64,000 nucleotides of DNA, from NCBI RefSeq assembly GCF_001442755.1, contig NZ_CP006367.1, forward strand, positions 3,286,001-3,350,000, written 5' to 3'. Shown piece after piece: positions 1 to 11,955 of this stretch; within the stretch, counting starts at the first letter, position 1; every line of letters starts with the position of its first letter. The translations under genes were made by a program, and so were the position numbers. Under the pieces are notes generated by a model. It had not been told where the DNA came from. It saw nothing but the letters and a program-made list of their open reading frames with translations, and did no database searches. This DNA is from Aureimonas sp. AU20. GTDB lineage: Bacteria; Pseudomonadota; Alphaproteobacteria; Rhizobiales; Rhizobiaceae.

Positions 1-716
1 ATCGGGTCCAGCTCGGGCAGGCGCACCACGACGCCATTGTCGAGCCTGAGGTCCCAGCGCCGGTCGCCGACGCGGACATAGGCCTTGATGCGCTGGTCCA
101 ACTCCGGCACGAGCGCCATCTTGTCGAGGATGTCGGTCGCCTCGCGCGCCGCGCCCGGGCCCACCACGAAAGGCAGGTCGGTGAAGCGCGTCGTGGCGTA
201 GGGCACGATTTCCTTGCCCTCGCGATCGACGATCCAGAGATCCTTGTCGCGCTGCCAGAGCGCGAAGGGCTTCTTCTCGACCAGCGCGATGCGCACGCGG
301 TTGGGATATTCCTTCTCGATCCGCGCGCTCTCGATCCAGGGCATGGCCTCGATCGCCTTGCGCGCGGTGTCGACGTCGAGCGCCGGCAGGGTCGTGGCTC
401 CGGTCGCCCAAAGCTCCTGCAGGATGTCGATCTCGCTCGTCTCGCTATAGCCGGTGACGTCGACCTGCTCGATCGACAGGCCGAGCGGCTCGGCGATGGC
501 GTCCACGACCTTTACCGTGTGGCTGCCCAGCACCATGCCATAAAGCGCGGTGGAGCCGAGAAGGCCGATCGTCATCGTGCGAAAGCGCGGCAGCGACATC
601 TCGCGCAGATTCTTGATCCACACGATGATCTTGCGGCCCAGGCGCTGGGCGCGCAGCGCCAGCGGGTGCATCCGCTCGAAATCGGTCAGCGACAGGCGGC
701 GGTTCAGCGCTTGCAT
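1..716 (-). CDS. ftsQ: Cell division protein FtsQ, C-terminus cut by window edge
   Basis: FtsQ is a bitopic divisome protein that links early and late division proteins in the periplasm. The visible 238 codons begin [14 protein letters not shown] cytoplasmic stretch rich in basic residues is followed by a membrane segment (roughly residues 48-65) and then a POTRA-like region containing [11 protein letters not shown]. The start at 716 lies inside the 3' end of ddl, so the two genes overlap by 13 bp and are probably translationally coupled. The gene runs off the left edge without a stop, so the C-terminal part is not visible. ftsA and ftsZ would be expected beyond the edge (inference from conserved order). 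Confidence 0.9.
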   Translation of the reverse strand, partial: MQALNRRLSLTDFERMHPLALRAQRLGRKIIVWIKNLREMSLPRFRTMTIGLLGSTALYGMVLGSHTVKVVDAIAEPLGLSIEQVDVTGYSETSEIDILQELWATGATTLPALDVDTARKAIEAMPWIESARIEKEYPNRVRIALVEKKPFALWQRDKDLWIVDREGKEIVPYATTRFTDLPFVVGPGAAREATDILDKMALVPELDQRIKAYVRVGDRRWDLRLDNGVVVRLPELDP

Positions 717-1627
717 GAGGCGTCCCTCACCATCCAGCTCAGGAGATCACCGAAGGAATGGCCGGCCGCGCGGGCGATGTCGGGCACGAGCGAGGTCGCG
801 GTCATGCCCGGCTGGGTGTTGATCTCCAGCCAGATCAGCTCGCCGCCTTCGCCGAAGCGGTCGTCGTAGCGGAAGTCCGAGCGCGACACGCCGCGGCAGC
901 CGATGGCGCGGTGGGCGGCCAGCGCCGCTTCCTGCACACGCTTGGTCACTGCCGGGGAAATCGCTGCGGGAATGACGTGCTTGGAGCCGCCCGGCAGATA
1001 CTTGGACTCGTAGTCGTAGAAGGCGTGGCCCTCGGTCGTGATCTCGCAGACCGGCAGCGCCACGTCGCCCATGACGGCGCAGGTCAGCTCGCGGCCGGCC
1101 ACGAAACGCTCGATCATCACCTCTTCGCCGAAGGCCCAGTCCGTGCCGTGAAGCTGCTGCGGCGGGTGGGCCTGATCCTCGCGCACGATCAGGACGCCGA
1201 AGGAGGAGCCTTCCGCGATCGGCTTCACGACGTAGGGCGCGGGGATAACGTGGCTCGTCGCCGCCTTGCGGCGGTCCACCACCAGGGTTTCGAGCACGGG
1301 AACGCCGGCCGCGCGGGCGACGGTCTTGGCCTTCACCTTGTTCATGGCGAGCGCCGAGGCGAGCACGCCCGAATGCGTGTAGGGAATTTCCAGAAATTCG
1401 AGCACGCCCTGGATCGTGCCGTCCTCGCCGAACGGCCCGTGCAGCGCGTTGAAGGCGACATCGGGCTTCAGCTCGGCCAGGACCTGGGCGATGTCGTGGC
1501 CGACATCGATGCGGCTGACGCGGAAGCCCTCGGCCTCCAACGTGTCGGCGCACTCCCGGCCGGAATTGAGGCTCACCGGCCTTTCCGACGAGAAGCCACC
1601 CAACAGCACCGCCACATGCAAGGTCAT
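704..1627 (-). CDS. ddl: D-alanine--D-alanine ligase
   Basis: Cytoplasmic ATP-grasp enzyme that makes the D-Ala-D-Ala dipeptide used by MurF. It has 307 residues, normal for the family. Visible signatures are [19 protein letters not shown] at the N-terminus, [12 protein letters not shown] near residue 65, the ATP-grasp segment [11 protein letters not shown], and the C-terminal metal and substrate motif [12 protein letters not shown]. It is separated from murB by a terminator and 232 bp that include an exact CtrA-type site, so it probably heads a separate transcript continuing into ftsQ. The ribosome binding site upstream of the ATG is weak. Confidence 0.97.
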   Translation of the reverse strand: MTLHVAVLLGGFSSERPVSLNSGRECADTLEAEGFRVSRIDVGHDIAQVLAELKPDVAFNALHGPFGEDGTIQGVLEFLEIPYTHSGVLASALAMNKVKAKTVARAAGVPVLETLVVDRRKAATSHVIPAPYVVKPIAEGSSFGVLIVREDQAHPPQQLHGTDWAFGEEVMIERFVAGRELTCAVMGDVALPVCEITTEGHAFYDYESKYLPGGSKHVIPAAISPAVTKRVQEAALAAHRAIGCRGVSRSDFRYDDRFGEGGELIWLEINTQPGMTATSLVPDIARAAGHSFGDLLSWMVRDASCKR

Positions 1628-1681
1628 CGACCCACGATCCCATCAACGATATTTCAGGGATCATTCATGAGGCCGGTTTGG

Positions 1682-1696
1682 TTAAACGAAGGTTAA
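1682..1696. promoter_or_regulatory. Predicted CtrA binding site (TTAA-N7-TTAA)
   Basis: TTAA at 1682-1685 and TTAA at 1693-1696 are separated by exactly 7 bases, matching the full CtrA consensus. The site is 55-70 bp upstream of the ddl start and downstream of the murB terminator, a plausible promoter position for ddl-ftsQ. CtrA control of division genes is established in Caulobacter; its action here is inference. Confidence 0.55.
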
Positions 1697-1810
1697 TCAA
1701 ACCGGCACGATGAAACAAAATCGTAAGGCCGTTCCGGAACCGCGCGTTAACCTTTCGCCGCTGTGGCCGCAGCGCCATGCGCCCGCAAACGCGAAGCTCT
1801 CATCTTCCAA

Positions 1811-1838
1811 CGAAAAAGGGCGCCGTCGCGGCGCCCTT
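1811..1838 (-). terminator. Rho-independent terminator after murB
   Basis: Inverted repeat AAGGGCGCC / GGCGCCCTT (1816-1824 and 1830-1838) with a 5-base loop. Read on the minus strand it is followed by TTTTTCG. It lies 22 bp past the murB stop codon and ends the mur transcript before ddl. Confidence 0.85.
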
Positions 1839-1859
1839 GGCAGAAGCATCGTCCCCCGT

Positions 1860-2807
1860 TCAGGGTTGGAAGGGCTCGACTTCCCGGCCCGGCTCGAACC
1901 GTCCGAGCCGCTTGATCTCCCATTCGAGGAGAATTTCGCTCGTCTCGAAGACGCGCCGACGCACGGTCTCGCCCAGAAGCTCGAGATCGTGCCCCCTCGC
2001 CTCGCCCGCGTTGATCATGAAATTGCAATGGAGCGCCGACATCTCGGCGCCGCCGATCGCCAGACCCCGGCAGCCGGCCAGGTCGATCTCCTTCCAGGCC
2101 GAGGTGCCCGGCGGGTTCTTGAAGGTCGAGCCGCCGGTCTTCTCGCGCACCGGCTGAACGGTTTCGCGGTGATGCTGCACCTCGTCCATCGCCGCGCGGA
2201 TCGCGTCCCGCTCGGCAGGCGGACCTTCGAACAGGACGGAAACGAAGGTCAGGTCTTCGGCCGCGTCGGCATGGCGGTAGCTGTAGCCCATGTCGGCACG
2301 CGTCAGGACATGGCGGTTTCCCGCGCGGTCATAGGCCACGGCCTCGACCAGCCGGTCCGCCGTCTCGACGCCGTTGGCGCCGCCGTTCATGCGGATCGCG
2401 CCACCGACCGAGCCGGGAATGCCGTGGAAGAAGTGAAATCCACCGATGCCGGCCTCCAGCGCGACCGCTGCCAAGCGCTTGTCGCTCGCCGCCGCACCGG
2501 CGCGGATGCGCCCTTCGCCGGCCGGCTCGACGTCGCCGAAACCCTTGGTGGGCAGGCGCAGCGTCACCCCGCCGATCCCGCCGTCGCGCACCAGAAGGTT
2601 GGAGCCAATGCCGACCGTGGTGAGCGGCACCTCGGGGGGAAGCGCTTTCAGAAAGGCTTCGAGATCGGCCTCGTCAGCCGGCTGGTAGAGAAGATCGGCC
2701 GGGCCGCCGGTGCGGAACCACGTGATCTTCGACAGGTCCGCGCGCTCGCTCAGCTTCCCGCGCAAGCCCAGCGCGGGGTCCGACAGATGGGCGTGGATCT
2801 GGCTCAC
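1860..2807 (-). CDS. murB: UDP-N-acetylenolpyruvoylglucosamine reductase
   Basis: FAD-dependent reductase that converts UDP-GlcNAc-enolpyruvate to UDP-MurNAc. It has 315 residues. Visible motifs are [14 protein letters not shown], the FAD-binding [34 protein letters not shown], and [16 protein letters not shown] near the active site, as in the shorter type without the extra C-terminal domain. The frame stays open far upstream inside murC, but I place the start at GTG 2807. This GTG overlaps the murC stop as GTGA, and the protein then begins [10 protein letters not shown], which fits family length. Last gene of the mur transcript. Confidence 0.95.
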   Translation of the reverse strand: MSQIHAHLSDPALGLRGKLSERADLSKITWFRTGGPADLLYQPADEADLEAFLKALPPEVPLTTVGIGSNLLVRDGGIGGVTLRLPTKGFGDVEPAGEGRIRAGAAASDKRLAAVALEAGIGGFHFFHGIPGSVGGAIRMNGGANGVETADRLVEAVAYDRAGNRHVLTRADMGYSYRHADAAEDLTFVSVLFEGPPAERDAIRAAMDEVQHHRETVQPVREKTGGSTFKNPPGTSAWKEIDLAGCRGLAIGGAEMSALHCNFMINAGEARGHDLELLGETVRRRVFETSEILLEWEIKRLGRFEPGREVEPFQP

Positions 2808-4216
2808 GTGCGCGCGCCCAGGGCGTCCAGCTCCTTGGGCAGAGCATAGGCCCATTGGGTGATGGAGCCGGCGCCGAGGCACACGACCATGTCGCCCGGC
2901 CCGGCGACGCGGTGGACGAGCGGCGCAAGGTCCGCCGGCCCGTCGATCAGCTGAGCGTCGCGATGGCCGCCAAGGCGCAGGCGCTCGGCCAGCATCTCGG
3001 AATTGACGAACTCGATCGGCTCCTCGCCCGCCGCGTAGACAGGCGCGAGGATCACCGTGTCGGCGTCGTTGAAGCAGGCCGCGAAATCCGCGAACAGGCT
3101 TTGCAGGCGGGTGTAGCGATGGGGCTGCACCACGGCGATGACCCGGCCGGACGAAGCCGAGCGCGCCGCCGAAAGCACGGCGCGGATTTCGACGGGATGG
3201 TGGCCGTAATCGTCGTAGACGTCGATGCCGTTGGACTGGCCGGTGTGGGTGAAGCGCCGCTTCACGCCGCCGAAGGCGCCGAGCCCCTTGCGGATCGCTT
3301 CGTCGGTGATGCCGATGCGATGGGCGACGGCGAGCGCGGCCGTGGCGTTGGAGACGTTGTGCCGGCCCGGCATGGGCAGGGCGAGATCGGTCAACTCGCG
3401 CGTCGTGCCGGTGATGCGGTCGCGGATCGTCACGTCGAAGATCGAGCGCGCGCCTTCCATGCGAAGGTTCTGGAAGCGCACGTCGGCCTGCAGGTTCTCG
3501 CCATAGGTGATGATGCGCCGGTCCTCGATCTCGGCCACCAGCGTCTGCACCTCGGGGTGGTCGAGGCACATGACGGCGAAGCCGTAGAACGGGACGTTCT
3601 CGACGAAAGCGCGGAAGGCCGAGCGCACCTTGTCGAACGTGCCGTAATGATCGAGATGCTCGGGGTCGATATTGGTGACCACGGCGACGTCGGCCGGCAA
3701 TTTCAGGAAGGTGCCGTCGGACTCGTCGGCCTCCACCACCATCCAGTCGCCCTCGCCCATGCGGGCATTGGTGCCGTAGGCGTTGATGATGCCGCCGTTG
3801 ACGACGGTCGGGTCCATGCCGCCGGCGTCGAGGAGCGTCGCGACCATCGAGGTCGTCGTGGTCTTGCCGTGCGTGCCGCCGATGGCGATGGCCTGACGAA
3901 AGCGCATGAGTTCGGCCAGCATCTCGGCGCGCCGAACGATCGGCAGGAGCCGAGCGCGGGCCGCCGAAAGCTCAGGGTTCGAGCGCTTGATGGCGGTGGA
4001 AACAACCACGACCTCGGCAAGTCCCAGATTCTCGGCGGCGTGGCCGATATGGACCGTCACGCCCTTTTCGCGAAGGCGCTGCACGTTGGCGTTCTCGGCC
4101 GCGTCCGATCCCTGCACGGTGTAGCCGAGATTGACCAGAACCTCGGCGATGCCGCTCATGCCGATGCCGCCGATCCCGATGAAATGCACAGGGCCGATAT
4201 TGGGCGGCATCTTCAT
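2804..4216 (-). CDS. murC: UDP-N-acetylmuramate--L-alanine ligase
   Basis: Mur ligase that adds L-Ala to UDP-MurNAc. It has 470 residues from the chosen start. Visible motifs are [15 protein letters not shown] (Rossmann-like nucleotide binding), the ATP P-loop [11 protein letters not shown], and central-domain motifs such as [11 protein letters not shown] and [12 protein letters not shown]. An upstream in-frame ATG exists at 4249, but AAGGAGCG sits 5 bases before ATG 4216, which then gives [14 protein letters not shown]. That start is preferred. It overlaps murB by 4 bp and follows murG by 29 bp. Confidence 0.96.
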   Translation of the reverse strand: MKMPPNIGPVHFIGIGGIGMSGIAEVLVNLGYTVQGSDAAENANVQRLREKGVTVHIGHAAENLGLAEVVVVSTAIKRSNPELSAARARLLPIVRRAEMLAELMRFRQAIAIGGTHGKTTTTSMVATLLDAGGMDPTVVNGGIINAYGTNARMGEGDWMVVEADESDGTFLKLPADVAVVTNIDPEHLDHYGTFDKVRSAFRAFVENVPFYGFAVMCLDHPEVQTLVAEIEDRRIITYGENLQADVRFQNLRMEGARSIFDVTIRDRITGTTRELTDLALPMPGRHNVSNATAALAVAHRIGITDEAIRKGLGAFGGVKRRFTHTGQSNGIDVYDDYGHHPVEIRAVLSAARSASSGRVIAVVQPHRYTRLQSLFADFAACFNDADTVILAPVYAAGEEPIEFVNSEMLAERLRLGGHRDAQLIDGPADLAPLVHRVAGPGDMVVCLGAGSITQWAYALPKELDALGART

Positions 4217-4245
4217 GAGACGCTCCTTTTCTTGGTTTCTCTGAA

Positions 4246-5358
4246 TCATCGGGACCCGCCGGCCTCCGCGAGGCCGACCAGGAGATTGGCCAGCTGGCGC
4301 GCGGCGTCGGGAATGCCGACCGAGCGTGCGACCGTCGCCATGGCCTCGGCGAAGGCTGGGTCTTCCGCGACCTCGCGAATGTGCCCGGCGAGGCGCTCGG
4401 GGCTGAGCTCGGACTGCTTGGCGAGCACGGCGCCGCCCCCTTCGGTCAGCCGCGCGGCATTGGCCGCCTGATCATGATCGAGCGCATAGGGATAAGGGAC
4501 CAGCACCGACGGGCGGCCGATCACGCAGATCTCCGAAACGGTGGAGGCGCCGGAGCGGCTGATCACCAGATGGGCTCGGCCGATACGCTCGGCCATGTCA
4601 CCGAAGAAGGGCGAGACCTCAGCCGGAATGCTCATGCGCTCGTAGAAGGCGCGCACTTCGGCTTCGTCCTCGCGCCGCGCCTGCTGGGTGACGCGAAGCC
4701 GCGCCTGGAGCGGCGCAGGCAGGCGCTCGATCGCATTCGGCACGGCCGTGGAAAAGAACTGCGCGCCCTGGCTGCCGCCGAACACCACGAGATGGAAGGG
4801 CTCGTCGCCCCGGCTCGGCTCATAGGGGCGTTCGGCCGCCTTCAACACGGCGGGGCGCACCGGATTGCCGGTGACCTTCATCTTGGCCGCGACCGCCGGG
4901 TCGGCATGGGTCTGCGGAATGCCGGCTGCAATCGCCCGCACGCGGCCGGCCAGAAAGCGGTTGGCCCGGCCCATCACGGCGTTCTGCTCGTGGATCAGGG
5001 TTGGGTACCCCGTCTTTACGGCGGCGAGCATCGGCGGCACGGTGGGATAGCCGCCGAAGCCGACCACGGCGGCGGGCTTCAGATCGCGCATCAGCGCGCG
5101 CGCCTGCCGGTAGCCGTTCAGGAGCTTCAGGCCGGAGCGCAGAATCGCGATCGGGTTCTTCGAGCCGAAGGTCGCCGAGGGGATGACATGCGTGGCGTCG
5201 GCCGGGAAACTGCCGGCATAGCGCCCGGCGCGTTCGTCGGTCGCCAGATGCACGCTGAGGCCCCGCGCGCGCAGCTCGTGCGCCAGGGCCTCGGCCGGGA
5301 AGAGATGCCCGCCCGTGCCGCCGGCGCAGAGAAGGATTGGTCCTGCCACACCCTTCAC
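4246..5358 (-). CDS. murG: UDP-GlcNAc:undecaprenyl-PP-MurNAc-pentapeptide GlcNAc transferase
   Basis: GT28 glycosyltransferase at the inner face of the membrane that converts lipid I to lipid II. It has 370 residues. Visible motifs are the N-terminal [41 protein letters not shown], and [11 protein letters not shown] in the UDP-GlcNAc-binding C-terminal lobe. The start codon overlaps the ftsW stop by 4 bp (ATGA), indicating coupling with the lipid II polymerase gene. Confidence 0.97.
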   Translation of the reverse strand: MKGVAGPILLCAGGTGGHLFPAEALAHELRARGLSVHLATDERAGRYAGSFPADATHVIPSATFGSKNPIAILRSGLKLLNGYRQARALMRDLKPAAVVGFGGYPTVPPMLAAVKTGYPTLIHEQNAVMGRANRFLAGRVRAIAAGIPQTHADPAVAAKMKVTGNPVRPAVLKAAERPYEPSRGDEPFHLVVFGGSQGAQFFSTAVPNAIERLPAPLQARLRVTQQARREDEAEVRAFYERMSIPAEVSPFFGDMAERIGRAHLVISRSGASTVSEICVIGRPSVLVPYPYALDHDQAANAARLTEGGGAVLAKQSELSPERLAGHIREVAEDPAFAEAMATVARSVGIPDAARQLANLLVGLAEAGGSR

Positions 5359-6521
5359 CGGGGGCTCGCCGCGGTCTGAAAAAACAGCGTGCGGTCCACC
5401 AGCCGGTCGGTCTGCGAGACGTTCTCAGCGCGCTTGCGCGTCAGCGCCAGGACGAAGCCGGCGGTGATCGCCACCGCCATCATGGACGAGCCGCCATAGG
5501 AGATGAAGGGCAGCGTCATGCCCTTGGCCGGCATGAGATGCAGGTTCACCGCCATGTTGATGATCGACTGGAGGCCGAAAAGCATGACGAGGCCGGTGAT
5601 GGCGAGGCGGCAGAACGTGTCGCGCTGGCGGAAGGCGACCGACAGGCCTCGCAGCACGATGAAGGCGAAGACCGCCGTCAGCGCCATGCAGGAGATGATG
5701 CCGAACTCCTCCGCGATCACGGAATAGGCGAAGTCGGTGTGGCTGTCGGGCAGGATGCGCTTCACCGTGCCCTCGCCCGGACCTTGGCCGAACCAGCCGC
5801 CGCGCATGATGGCCTCGCGCGCCGTGTCGGTCTGGAACGTGTCGCCCTCGCCCGTCATGAAGCGGTCGATGCGCGAGGCGACGTGCGGGAACACGAAATA
5901 AGCCGAGCAGAAGCCGACGAGGCCGATGCTGCCGAGCATGACGATCCACATCCAAGGTAGGCCGGCCATGAAAAACAGGCCACCCCAGACCGAGGTCGAC
6001 AGGATCGTCTGCCCGAGATCGGGCTGCGCCACGAGCAGCGCGCAGACCACCATCAGGATCAGGATGGAGAAGAGATTGCCCGGAATGTCCTTGCGGCGAG
6101 AATGCTCGGCGAAGAGCCAGGCGCAGACCACCACGAAGGCCGGCTTCATGAACTCGGAGGGCTGGATGCTGAGCGGGCCGATGTCGACCCAGCGCCGCGC
6201 CCCCTTGACCTCGGTTCCGAAGAACAGCGCCAGAACCATGAGGCCCAGGGCGCCGCAGAGCATGACGATCGAGGCGCGCCGGATGCCGCGCGGGCTGAGC
6301 AGCGAAGTGGCCAGCATCACGGCGATGCTGGGAAACAGGAACAGGGCGTGGCGTTTCACGAAGTGGAAGGGCTCGAGGCCGATGCGCTCGGCAACCGGCG
6401 GACTGGCCGCAAAGGACAGGACCATGCCGCCGATCATCAGGATCAGGAAGGCGGCCAGGAACCAGCGGTCGATCGACCGCCACCAGTCCGTGATGAGACC
6501 CTTCTTGGCGCGACTGACCAT
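5355..6521 (-). CDS. ftsW: Lipid II polymerase / division protein FtsW (SEDS family)
   Basis: Polytopic SEDS glycosyltransferase that polymerises septal peptidoglycan with FtsI. It has 388 residues with about ten hydrophobic segments. SEDS hallmarks are [23 protein letters not shown] in the middle and [26 protein letters not shown] toward the C-terminus. An AGGGG ribosome binding site precedes the ATG; the murD stop is 3 bp upstream. It overlaps murG by 4 bp. Confidence 0.97.
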   Translation of the reverse strand: MVSRAKKGLITDWWRSIDRWFLAAFLILMIGGMVLSFAASPPVAERIGLEPFHFVKRHALFLFPSIAVMLATSLLSPRGIRRASIVMLCGALGLMVLALFFGTEVKGARRWVDIGPLSIQPSEFMKPAFVVVCAWLFAEHSRRKDIPGNLFSILILMVVCALLVAQPDLGQTILSTSVWGGLFFMAGLPWMWIVMLGSIGLVGFCSAYFVFPHVASRIDRFMTGEGDTFQTDTAREAIMRGGWFGQGPGEGTVKRILPDSHTDFAYSVIAEEFGIISCMALTAVFAFIVLRGLSVAFRQRDTFCRLAITGLVMLFGLQSIINMAVNLHLMPAKGMTLPFISYGGSSMMAVAITAGFVLALTRKRAENVSQTDRLVDRTLFFQTAASPR

Positions 6522-6524
6522 GTT

Positions 6525-7919
6525 CTAACCCCTGCGGAAGACATCGACCCCCGGCAAGGCTTCCACCAGATGGCGGAAGCTTTCGCCCCGGATCTCGAAA
6601 TTGCGGAACTGGTCGAAGCTGGCACAGGCCGGCGACAGGAGAACGACCTCTTCCTCGCCGGATCGGGCGGCGTCGCGCGCCGCGTTTTCGACCGCGACGT
6701 CCAGCGTACCCGAAATTTCGTAAGGAATTCGTTCACCAAGAGTCGCGGCGAAGGCGGGCGCCGCCTCGCCGATCAGATAGGCCTTGGCAACACGCGGGAA
6801 CAAGGGCTCCAGCGAGGCGATACCGCCCTCCTTGGGCAGGCCGCCGGCGATCCAATGGATGCGCTCGAAGCTCGCCAGCGCGGGCGCGGCGGCATCGGCA
6901 TTGGTGGCCTTGGAATCGTTGACGAAGAGCACAGGGCCGGCGCGCCCAACCTGCTCCATGCGGTGAACGAGGCCGGGAAAGCTTTCGAGCCCCGCCTGGA
7001 TTTCGTCCTGCGTCAGCCCCAGCGCCGTCAGCGCCGCGACGGCAGCCGCCGCGTTCTGCCCGTTGTGCCGGCCGCGCAGCGAGCCAATGCCGGCGAGGCA
7101 ATAGTGCGCCTCTTCGACGCCGTCGCGCGCCAGCACCAGTGTGCCGTCGCGGTAGAAGAGCCCGTCCTGAAGCGGCTTCTCCTTGGAGATGCGCAGCACG
7201 ACATTGCCTTCGCTCTCGTGCCAGTCGGCAATGCCGGCGCCGTAATCGTCGTCGACGCCGATCACGGCGGTCCCTGCATCCTTCAGGAGCCGGGCCTTGA
7301 TCGCGGCATAGTTCTCCATGGTCCCGTGCCGGTCGAGATGATCGGGCGTGAGGTTCAGGAGAATGCCGACGGTCGGCGCCAGCGAGGGCGCCAGATCGAT
7401 CTGATAGGAGGAGCATTCCACGACATAGTGCCGCTCGGGCGCGGGCGGCTCCAGCGTCAGGACGGCGACGCCGATATTGCCGCCGAGCTGCGTGTCGCGA
7501 CCGGCATGCCGGAGGCAATGGGCGATCAGCGCCGTGGTGGTGGACTTGCCGTTGGTGCCGGTGATGGCGATGAACGGCGCGCGGGGGCAGGTCGCCTCCC
7601 GCTCGCGCACGAAGATCTCGATATCGCCGATGATCGGCACGCCCGCCTCGCGGGCCAGCTCCGCCGCCCAGTGGGGCTTGGGATGGGTCAGCGGCACGCC
7701 GGGCGAAAGCACCAGGGCATCGAGCCGCGACCAGTCGAGACCGTGGAGATCGCCGCTCGGCAGGCCTTCGGACGCGGCGGCCTCGACGCTCTTGGGATTG
7801 TCGTCGAAGACGGTGAGATCGGCGCCGCCCGCCAGCAGCGAGCGGGCGGTGGCGAGGCCGGAGCCGCCGAGGCCGAACAGAGCGACCCGCTTGCCGCTGA
7901 AACTCGTCGCGGGGATCAT
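6525..7919 (-). CDS. murD: UDP-N-acetylmuramoylalanine--D-glutamate ligase
   Basis: Mur ligase that adds D-Glu to UDP-MurNAc-L-Ala. It has 464 residues. Visible motifs are [17 protein letters not shown] at the N-terminus, the P-loop [38 protein letters not shown] in the central domain, and [16 protein letters not shown] with [17 protein letters not shown] in the C-terminal domain. Between mraY (10 bp upstream) and ftsW (3 bp downstream). Confidence 0.97.
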   Translation of the reverse strand: MIPATSFSGKRVALFGLGGSGLATARSLLAGGADLTVFDDNPKSVEAAASEGLPSGDLHGLDWSRLDALVLSPGVPLTHPKPHWAAELAREAGVPIIGDIEIFVREREATCPRAPFIAITGTNGKSTTTALIAHCLRHAGRDTQLGGNIGVAVLTLEPPAPERHYVVECSSYQIDLAPSLAPTVGILLNLTPDHLDRHGTMENYAAIKARLLKDAGTAVIGVDDDYGAGIADWHESEGNVVLRISKEKPLQDGLFYRDGTLVLARDGVEEAHYCLAGIGSLRGRHNGQNAAAAVAALTALGLTQDEIQAGLESFPGLVHRMEQVGRAGPVLFVNDSKATNADAAAPALASFERIHWIAGGLPKEGGIASLEPLFPRVAKAYLIGEAAPAFAATLGERIPYEISGTLDVAVENAARDAARSGEEEVVLLSPACASFDQFRNFEIRGESFRHLVEALPGVDVFRRG

Positions 7920-7929
7920 CGGCCCCTCC

Positions 7930-9012
7930 TCAACGCAGCTTCAGCGTGGACAGGCCGACGAAAGCGAGCATCAGGGCGATGATCCAGAAGCGGACGACGA
8001 CCTGGCTCTCGGTCCAGCCGAGCTTCTCGAAATGGTGGTGGATCGGCGCCATCAGGAAGACGCGCTTGCCGGTGAGCTTGAACGAGGCGACCTGGATGAT
8101 GACCGACAGCGCCTCCATGACGAAGAGGCCGCCGATCACGGCGAGCACCAGCTCGTGCTTGGTCGCGACCGCGACCGTGCCGACGAGGCCGCCCAGTGCC
8201 AGCGAGCCCGTGTCGCCCATGAAGATAGCGGCGGGCGGCGCGTTGAACCAGAGAAAGCCGAGCCCCGCGCCGATCACCGCGCCGCAGACCACGGCGAGTT
8301 CGCCGGTGCCGACGACATAGTGGATCTGCAGGTAGTTGGCGAAATTGGTGTTGCCGGCGAGATAGGCGATCAGCGCGAAGGCCGCCGCCGCGATCATGAT
8401 CGGCATGATGGCGAGGCCGTCGAGACCGTCAGTGAGGTTCACGGCATTGGCCGCGCCTACCACGACCACGGCCGCGAAGGCAGCGTAGAACCAGCCGAGA
8501 TCGATCAAGAGCGACTTGATGAAAGGCACTGAGAGGGAGGTCGCGAAACTGCCGGACTGCGCGAGGATGATGAGGACGCCGGCGGCCAGCGCGATGGCGA
8601 ACTCGATGGCGAGGCGCGCCTTGCCGGATAAGCCCTTGTGGCTCTGCTTGGTGACCTTGAGATAGTCGTCATAGAAGCCGATGGCGCCGAAGCCGAGCGT
8701 GACGAGTAGCACCGTCCAGACATAGAGATTGGTGAGGTCGGCCCAGAGCAGCGTCGCGGCGAGAAAGCCCGACAGGATCATCAGCCCGCCCATGGTCGGC
8801 GTGCCGGCCTTCTTGAAATGGGTCTGAGGCCCGTCGGCGCGGATCGGCTGCCCCCGCCCCTGCCGGATGCGTAGGTTGGCGATGATCGCCGGGCCGAACA
8901 GGAACACCACGATGAACGAGGTGATCATCGCGCCGCCGGTGCGGAAGGTGATGTAGCGGAAGACGTTGAAGACCTGCGCGTCTTCGGTCAGCGCGGCGAG
9001 ATAGGTGAACAT
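7930..9012 (-). CDS. mraY: Phospho-MurNAc-pentapeptide translocase
   Basis: Integral membrane enzyme that transfers phospho-MurNAc-pentapeptide to undecaprenyl phosphate, forming lipid I. It has 360 residues and about ten membrane segments. Family signatures are [13 protein letters not shown], the aspartate motif [24 protein letters not shown], and [13 protein letters not shown] near the C-terminus. The gene follows murF by 4 bp. Confidence 0.98.
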   Translation of the reverse strand: MFTYLAALTEDAQVFNVFRYITFRTGGAMITSFIVVFLFGPAIIANLRIRQGRGQPIRADGPQTHFKKAGTPTMGGLMILSGFLAATLLWADLTNLYVWTVLLVTLGFGAIGFYDDYLKVTKQSHKGLSGKARLAIEFAIALAAGVLIILAQSGSFATSLSVPFIKSLLIDLGWFYAAFAAVVVVGAANAVNLTDGLDGLAIMPIMIAAAAFALIAYLAGNTNFANYLQIHYVVGTGELAVVCGAVIGAGLGFLWFNAPPAAIFMGDTGSLALGGLVGTVAVATKHELVLAVIGGLFVMEALSVIIQVASFKLTGKRVFLMAPIHHHFEKLGWTESQVVVRFWIIALMLAFVGLSTLKLR

Positions 9013-9016
9013 GCGA

Positions 9017-10486
9017 TCAGGCTCCCTGCCGGAACGAGTGGGGGGCAGGTTCGCCCGTTGAAGGGGCGGCGGATGCGGCGAACTGGGCGATCAGATCGTC
9101 CACGACCTTCGAGAAACCGATACTCTTCGACGCCTTGATCATCACGACGTCACCGGGCCGAAGGTGACGCAGGAGGCTTGCGCGAAGCTCGTCGGTGGAG
9201 GAATGCCACTCGTGGCGCACGAGGCGCTCCAGCGCCGCGTCGAGCGCCGTCATCTCGGTTCCCGCCAGCAGCACGAGATCGGGATGAGCGTCGAGAACCG
9301 CCGAGGCGAGCTCGACATGCAGGGCGCGCGACTGGGCCCCAAGCTCCAGCATGTCGCCGAGAACGGCGATGCGGCGCGCGTCCTCGCCCGGCGCGCATTG
9401 CGCCAGAAGCGCCAGCGCGGCGCGCATCGAGGCCGGGTTGGCGTTGTAGCTTTCGTCGATCAGCGTCCATTCGCCGCCACTTGGAAGCGAGAGGACATGG
9501 CGCTCGCCCCGGCCCTTGCTGGCGCCCCAGCTGGCGAGATCGCCCGCCGCCTGTTCGACATCGGCGCCGAGCAGGTCGGCCGCGCCGAGAACGGCCAGAA
9601 CGTTCTGCGCGATATGGCGCCCGGCCGCGCCGATCTCGGCCGTCACGTCCGTTCCGTCGATGCGCGCGGCAAGCCGCTGGCCGGCGCCGGTGGAGCGCAG
9701 CGCCGTCAGGCGATAATCGGCATCCGCCGCTTCGCCGAACGTGGTGATGCGGGTGACGCCGGCCGCGCGGGCACGCCGGGTGAGATGGGCCAGTTGCGGG
9801 TCGTCGGCGTTGAGCACGGCGGTTCCGCCCGGCACCAGCCCTTCGAAGATCTCCGCCTTGGCCTCGGCGATCTCGTCAATGTCACGGAAGAAGCCGAGAT
9901 GGGCAGCGGCGATCAGCGTGACCACCGCGACATGCGGCTGCACCAGCTTCACCAGCGGCCGGATCTCGCCGGGATGGTTCATGCCGATCTCGAACACGGC
10001 GAAGCGCGCGTCGGCCGGCAGGCGCGCCAGCGTCAGCGGCACGCCCCAATGGTTGTTGAACGAGGCGACCGAGGCATGGACCTCGCCCTGGCGCTCCAAG
10101 ACATGGCGCAGCGCATCTTTGGTCGTGGTCTTGCCAACGCTGCCCGTCACCGCGACGATGCGGGCGCGCGAGCGGGCGCGGGCGGCGAGCGCCAGCCGCT
10201 CCAGCGCCTTCAACACGTCGTCCACCACCAGCAGCGGCACGGTTACGCTACCGAGCGCCGGCAGCTTCTTTTCCGCCACCACGAGCAACCCCGCCCCGGC
10301 GGCGATCGCCTGGCGCAGGAAAGTGTGGCCGTCGAAGCTCTCGCCCTTGATGGCGAAGAAGACCTCGCCCGGCGAAAGTGTGCGCGTGTCGATCGAGATG
10401 CCGGAGATCGAGGGGGGCAGCGTTCCGACCGGACGCCCGCCCGTGGCAGTGGCGATGTCCGAACCTGTCCAGAGAGGTGCGGTCAT
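9017..10486 (-). CDS. murF: UDP-MurNAc-tripeptide--D-alanyl-D-alanine ligase
   Basis: Mur ligase that adds the D-Ala-D-Ala made by Ddl. It has 489 residues. Visible motifs are the N-terminal substrate region [27 protein letters not shown], the P-loop [31 protein letters not shown], and [15 protein letters not shown]. The ATG overlaps the murE stop as ATGA (10483-10486). Confidence 0.97.
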   Translation of the reverse strand: MTAPLWTGSDIATATGGRPVGTLPPSISGISIDTRTLSPGEVFFAIKGESFDGHTFLRQAIAAGAGLLVVAEKKLPALGSVTVPLLVVDDVLKALERLALAARARSRARIVAVTGSVGKTTTKDALRHVLERQGEVHASVASFNNHWGVPLTLARLPADARFAVFEIGMNHPGEIRPLVKLVQPHVAVVTLIAAAHLGFFRDIDEIAEAKAEIFEGLVPGGTAVLNADDPQLAHLTRRARAAGVTRITTFGEAADADYRLTALRSTGAGQRLAARIDGTDVTAEIGAAGRHIAQNVLAVLGAADLLGADVEQAAGDLASWGASKGRGERHVLSLPSGGEWTLIDESYNANPASMRAALALLAQCAPGEDARRIAVLGDMLELGAQSRALHVELASAVLDAHPDLVLLAGTEMTALDAALERLVRHEWHSSTDELRASLLRHLRPGDVVMIKASKSIGFSKVVDDLIAQFAASAAPSTGEPAPHSFRQGA

Positions 10487-11934
10487 GCGCGCTCCTTTCC
10501 GGCGATCGCGAGCCGAACTTCCTCATGGTCGCTGAAGGGCACGGTCCGCCCGCCGGCCGTCTGGCCGTTTTCGTGGCCCTTGCCGGCGACGATCACCGTG
10601 TCGCCCGGCCCGGCCAAGGCCACGGCAGTTCGGATCGCCTCGCGCCGATCCCCGATCTCTCGCGCGCCCGGCGCGGCGGCGAGGATCGCGGCGCGGATCG
10701 CGGCCGGCTCCTCCGATCGCGGATTGTCGTCGGTGACGATCGCGACGTCGGCAAGGCGCGTGGCGATGGCGCCCATGATCGGCCGCTTGCCGGTGTCCCG
10801 ATCCCCACCGCAACCGAACACGAGGATGACGCGGCCCGTCGTGAAGGGGCGCACGGATTGAAGCACGTTCTCCAGCGCTTCCGGCTTGTGGGCATAGTCC
10901 ACGAAGACCGGCGCCCCCTCGCCCGTCGTGCCGGCGAGATCGAGCCGCCCAGGTGCGCCGCGCAAGCCTTCCAGCGCCCGCAGCGCCATCGCCGGCTCGA
11001 CGCCGGTGGAGATCGCAAGACCCGCGGCCACCAGCGCGTTCGCCATCTGGAACTCGCCGGCAAGCGGCAGGACGATACGGTGAATCTGGCCCGCCGCCTC
11101 GATCTCGGCGATCTGGCGATGGCGCTCGTGTTCGAGGCGCTTGAGGATCAGGAGTTCGCCCGCCCGGCCGACGAGGCGGACATCGGCGCCCGCAGCGCGC
11201 GCGGTCTCGGCCGCCCTCGCGCTCCAGGCGTCGTCGGCATAGATCACGGCCGGGGCGCCCTTGGGCAACAGCGTGTCGAACAGCCGCATCTTGGCGCGGA
11301 AATAGTCCTCCACCGTCGGGTGGTAGTCCATATGGTCACGGCCGAGATTGATGAAGCCGGCGGCCGACAGGTTCACGCCGTCGAGGCGGCGCTGGTCCAG
11401 CCCGTGGCTGGAGGCTTCCATCGCGGCATGGGTCACGCCTTCGTCGGCGAGCTCCGCCATCAGCTTGGCGAGCGCCACCGGCTCGGGCGTCGTCAGGGTG
11501 CCATAGTCGTCGCGCGTCGGCGACACGACACCCGTCGTGCCGATCGAGGCGGAGACGAGGCCGCTGGCGGCCCACATCTGGCGGGTGAAGGCGGTGATCG
11601 AGGTCTTGCCGCTGGTGCCCGTTACGGCGACGACATGGGCGGGCTGCCGGCCGTAGAAGCGCGCCGCCATGAGGGACAGCGCGCGGCGCGTGTCGCTTAC
11701 GCGAACCAGCGGCAGGGAGCTTTCGACGCTCGCGCCGTCGGAGACGAGAAGCGCGGCGGCGCCGCGCGCCTGCGCATCCGCCGTAAAGCTTTCGCCATGG
11801 CCCTTCGTGCCCGCATGGGCCGCGAACAGGAAGCCGGGTTCCACCATGCGCGAATCCGAGGTCAGTCCCGTGATCTCGACATTCGCTCCGTCGGGGCCGG
11901 TGCCGAGGTCACCGGCGAGGTCGCAAAGCTTCAT
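10483..11934 (-). CDS. murE: UDP-MurNAc-tripeptide synthetase (meso-DAP-adding)
   Basis: Mur ligase that adds the third residue of the stem peptide, meso-diaminopimelate in Gram-negatives. It has 483 residues. Visible motifs are [19 protein letters not shown], the P-loop [28 protein letters not shown], and [17 protein letters not shown], which contains the DNPR motif typical of DAP-adding MurE. Unlike the other junctions in this cluster, it is separated from ftsI by 275 bp that hold a terminator-like hairpin and a repeat element. Confidence 0.97.
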   Translation of the reverse strand: MKLCDLAGDLGTGPDGANVEITGLTSDSRMVEPGFLFAAHAGTKGHGESFTADAQARGAAALLVSDGASVESSLPLVRVSDTRRALSLMAARFYGRQPAHVVAVTGTSGKTSITAFTRQMWAASGLVSASIGTTGVVSPTRDDYGTLTTPEPVALAKLMAELADEGVTHAAMEASSHGLDQRRLDGVNLSAAGFINLGRDHMDYHPTVEDYFRAKMRLFDTLLPKGAPAVIYADDAWSARAAETARAAGADVRLVGRAGELLILKRLEHERHRQIAEIEAAGQIHRIVLPLAGEFQMANALVAAGLAISTGVEPAMALRALEGLRGAPGRLDLAGTTGEGAPVFVDYAHKPEALENVLQSVRPFTTGRVILVFGCGGDRDTGKRPIMGAIATRLADVAIVTDDNPRSEEPAAIRAAILAAAPGAREIGDRREAIRTAVALAGPGDTVIVAGKGHENGQTAGGRTVPFSDHEEVRLAIAGKERA

Positions 11935-11955
11935 TCACCATCTTCCACGTCGCAG

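Noticed and set aside
2855..4471. 538-codon plus-strand open frame
   Set aside because: Antisense to murC and murG.
6102..7982. 626-codon plus-strand open frame
   Set aside because: Antisense to ftsW and murD.
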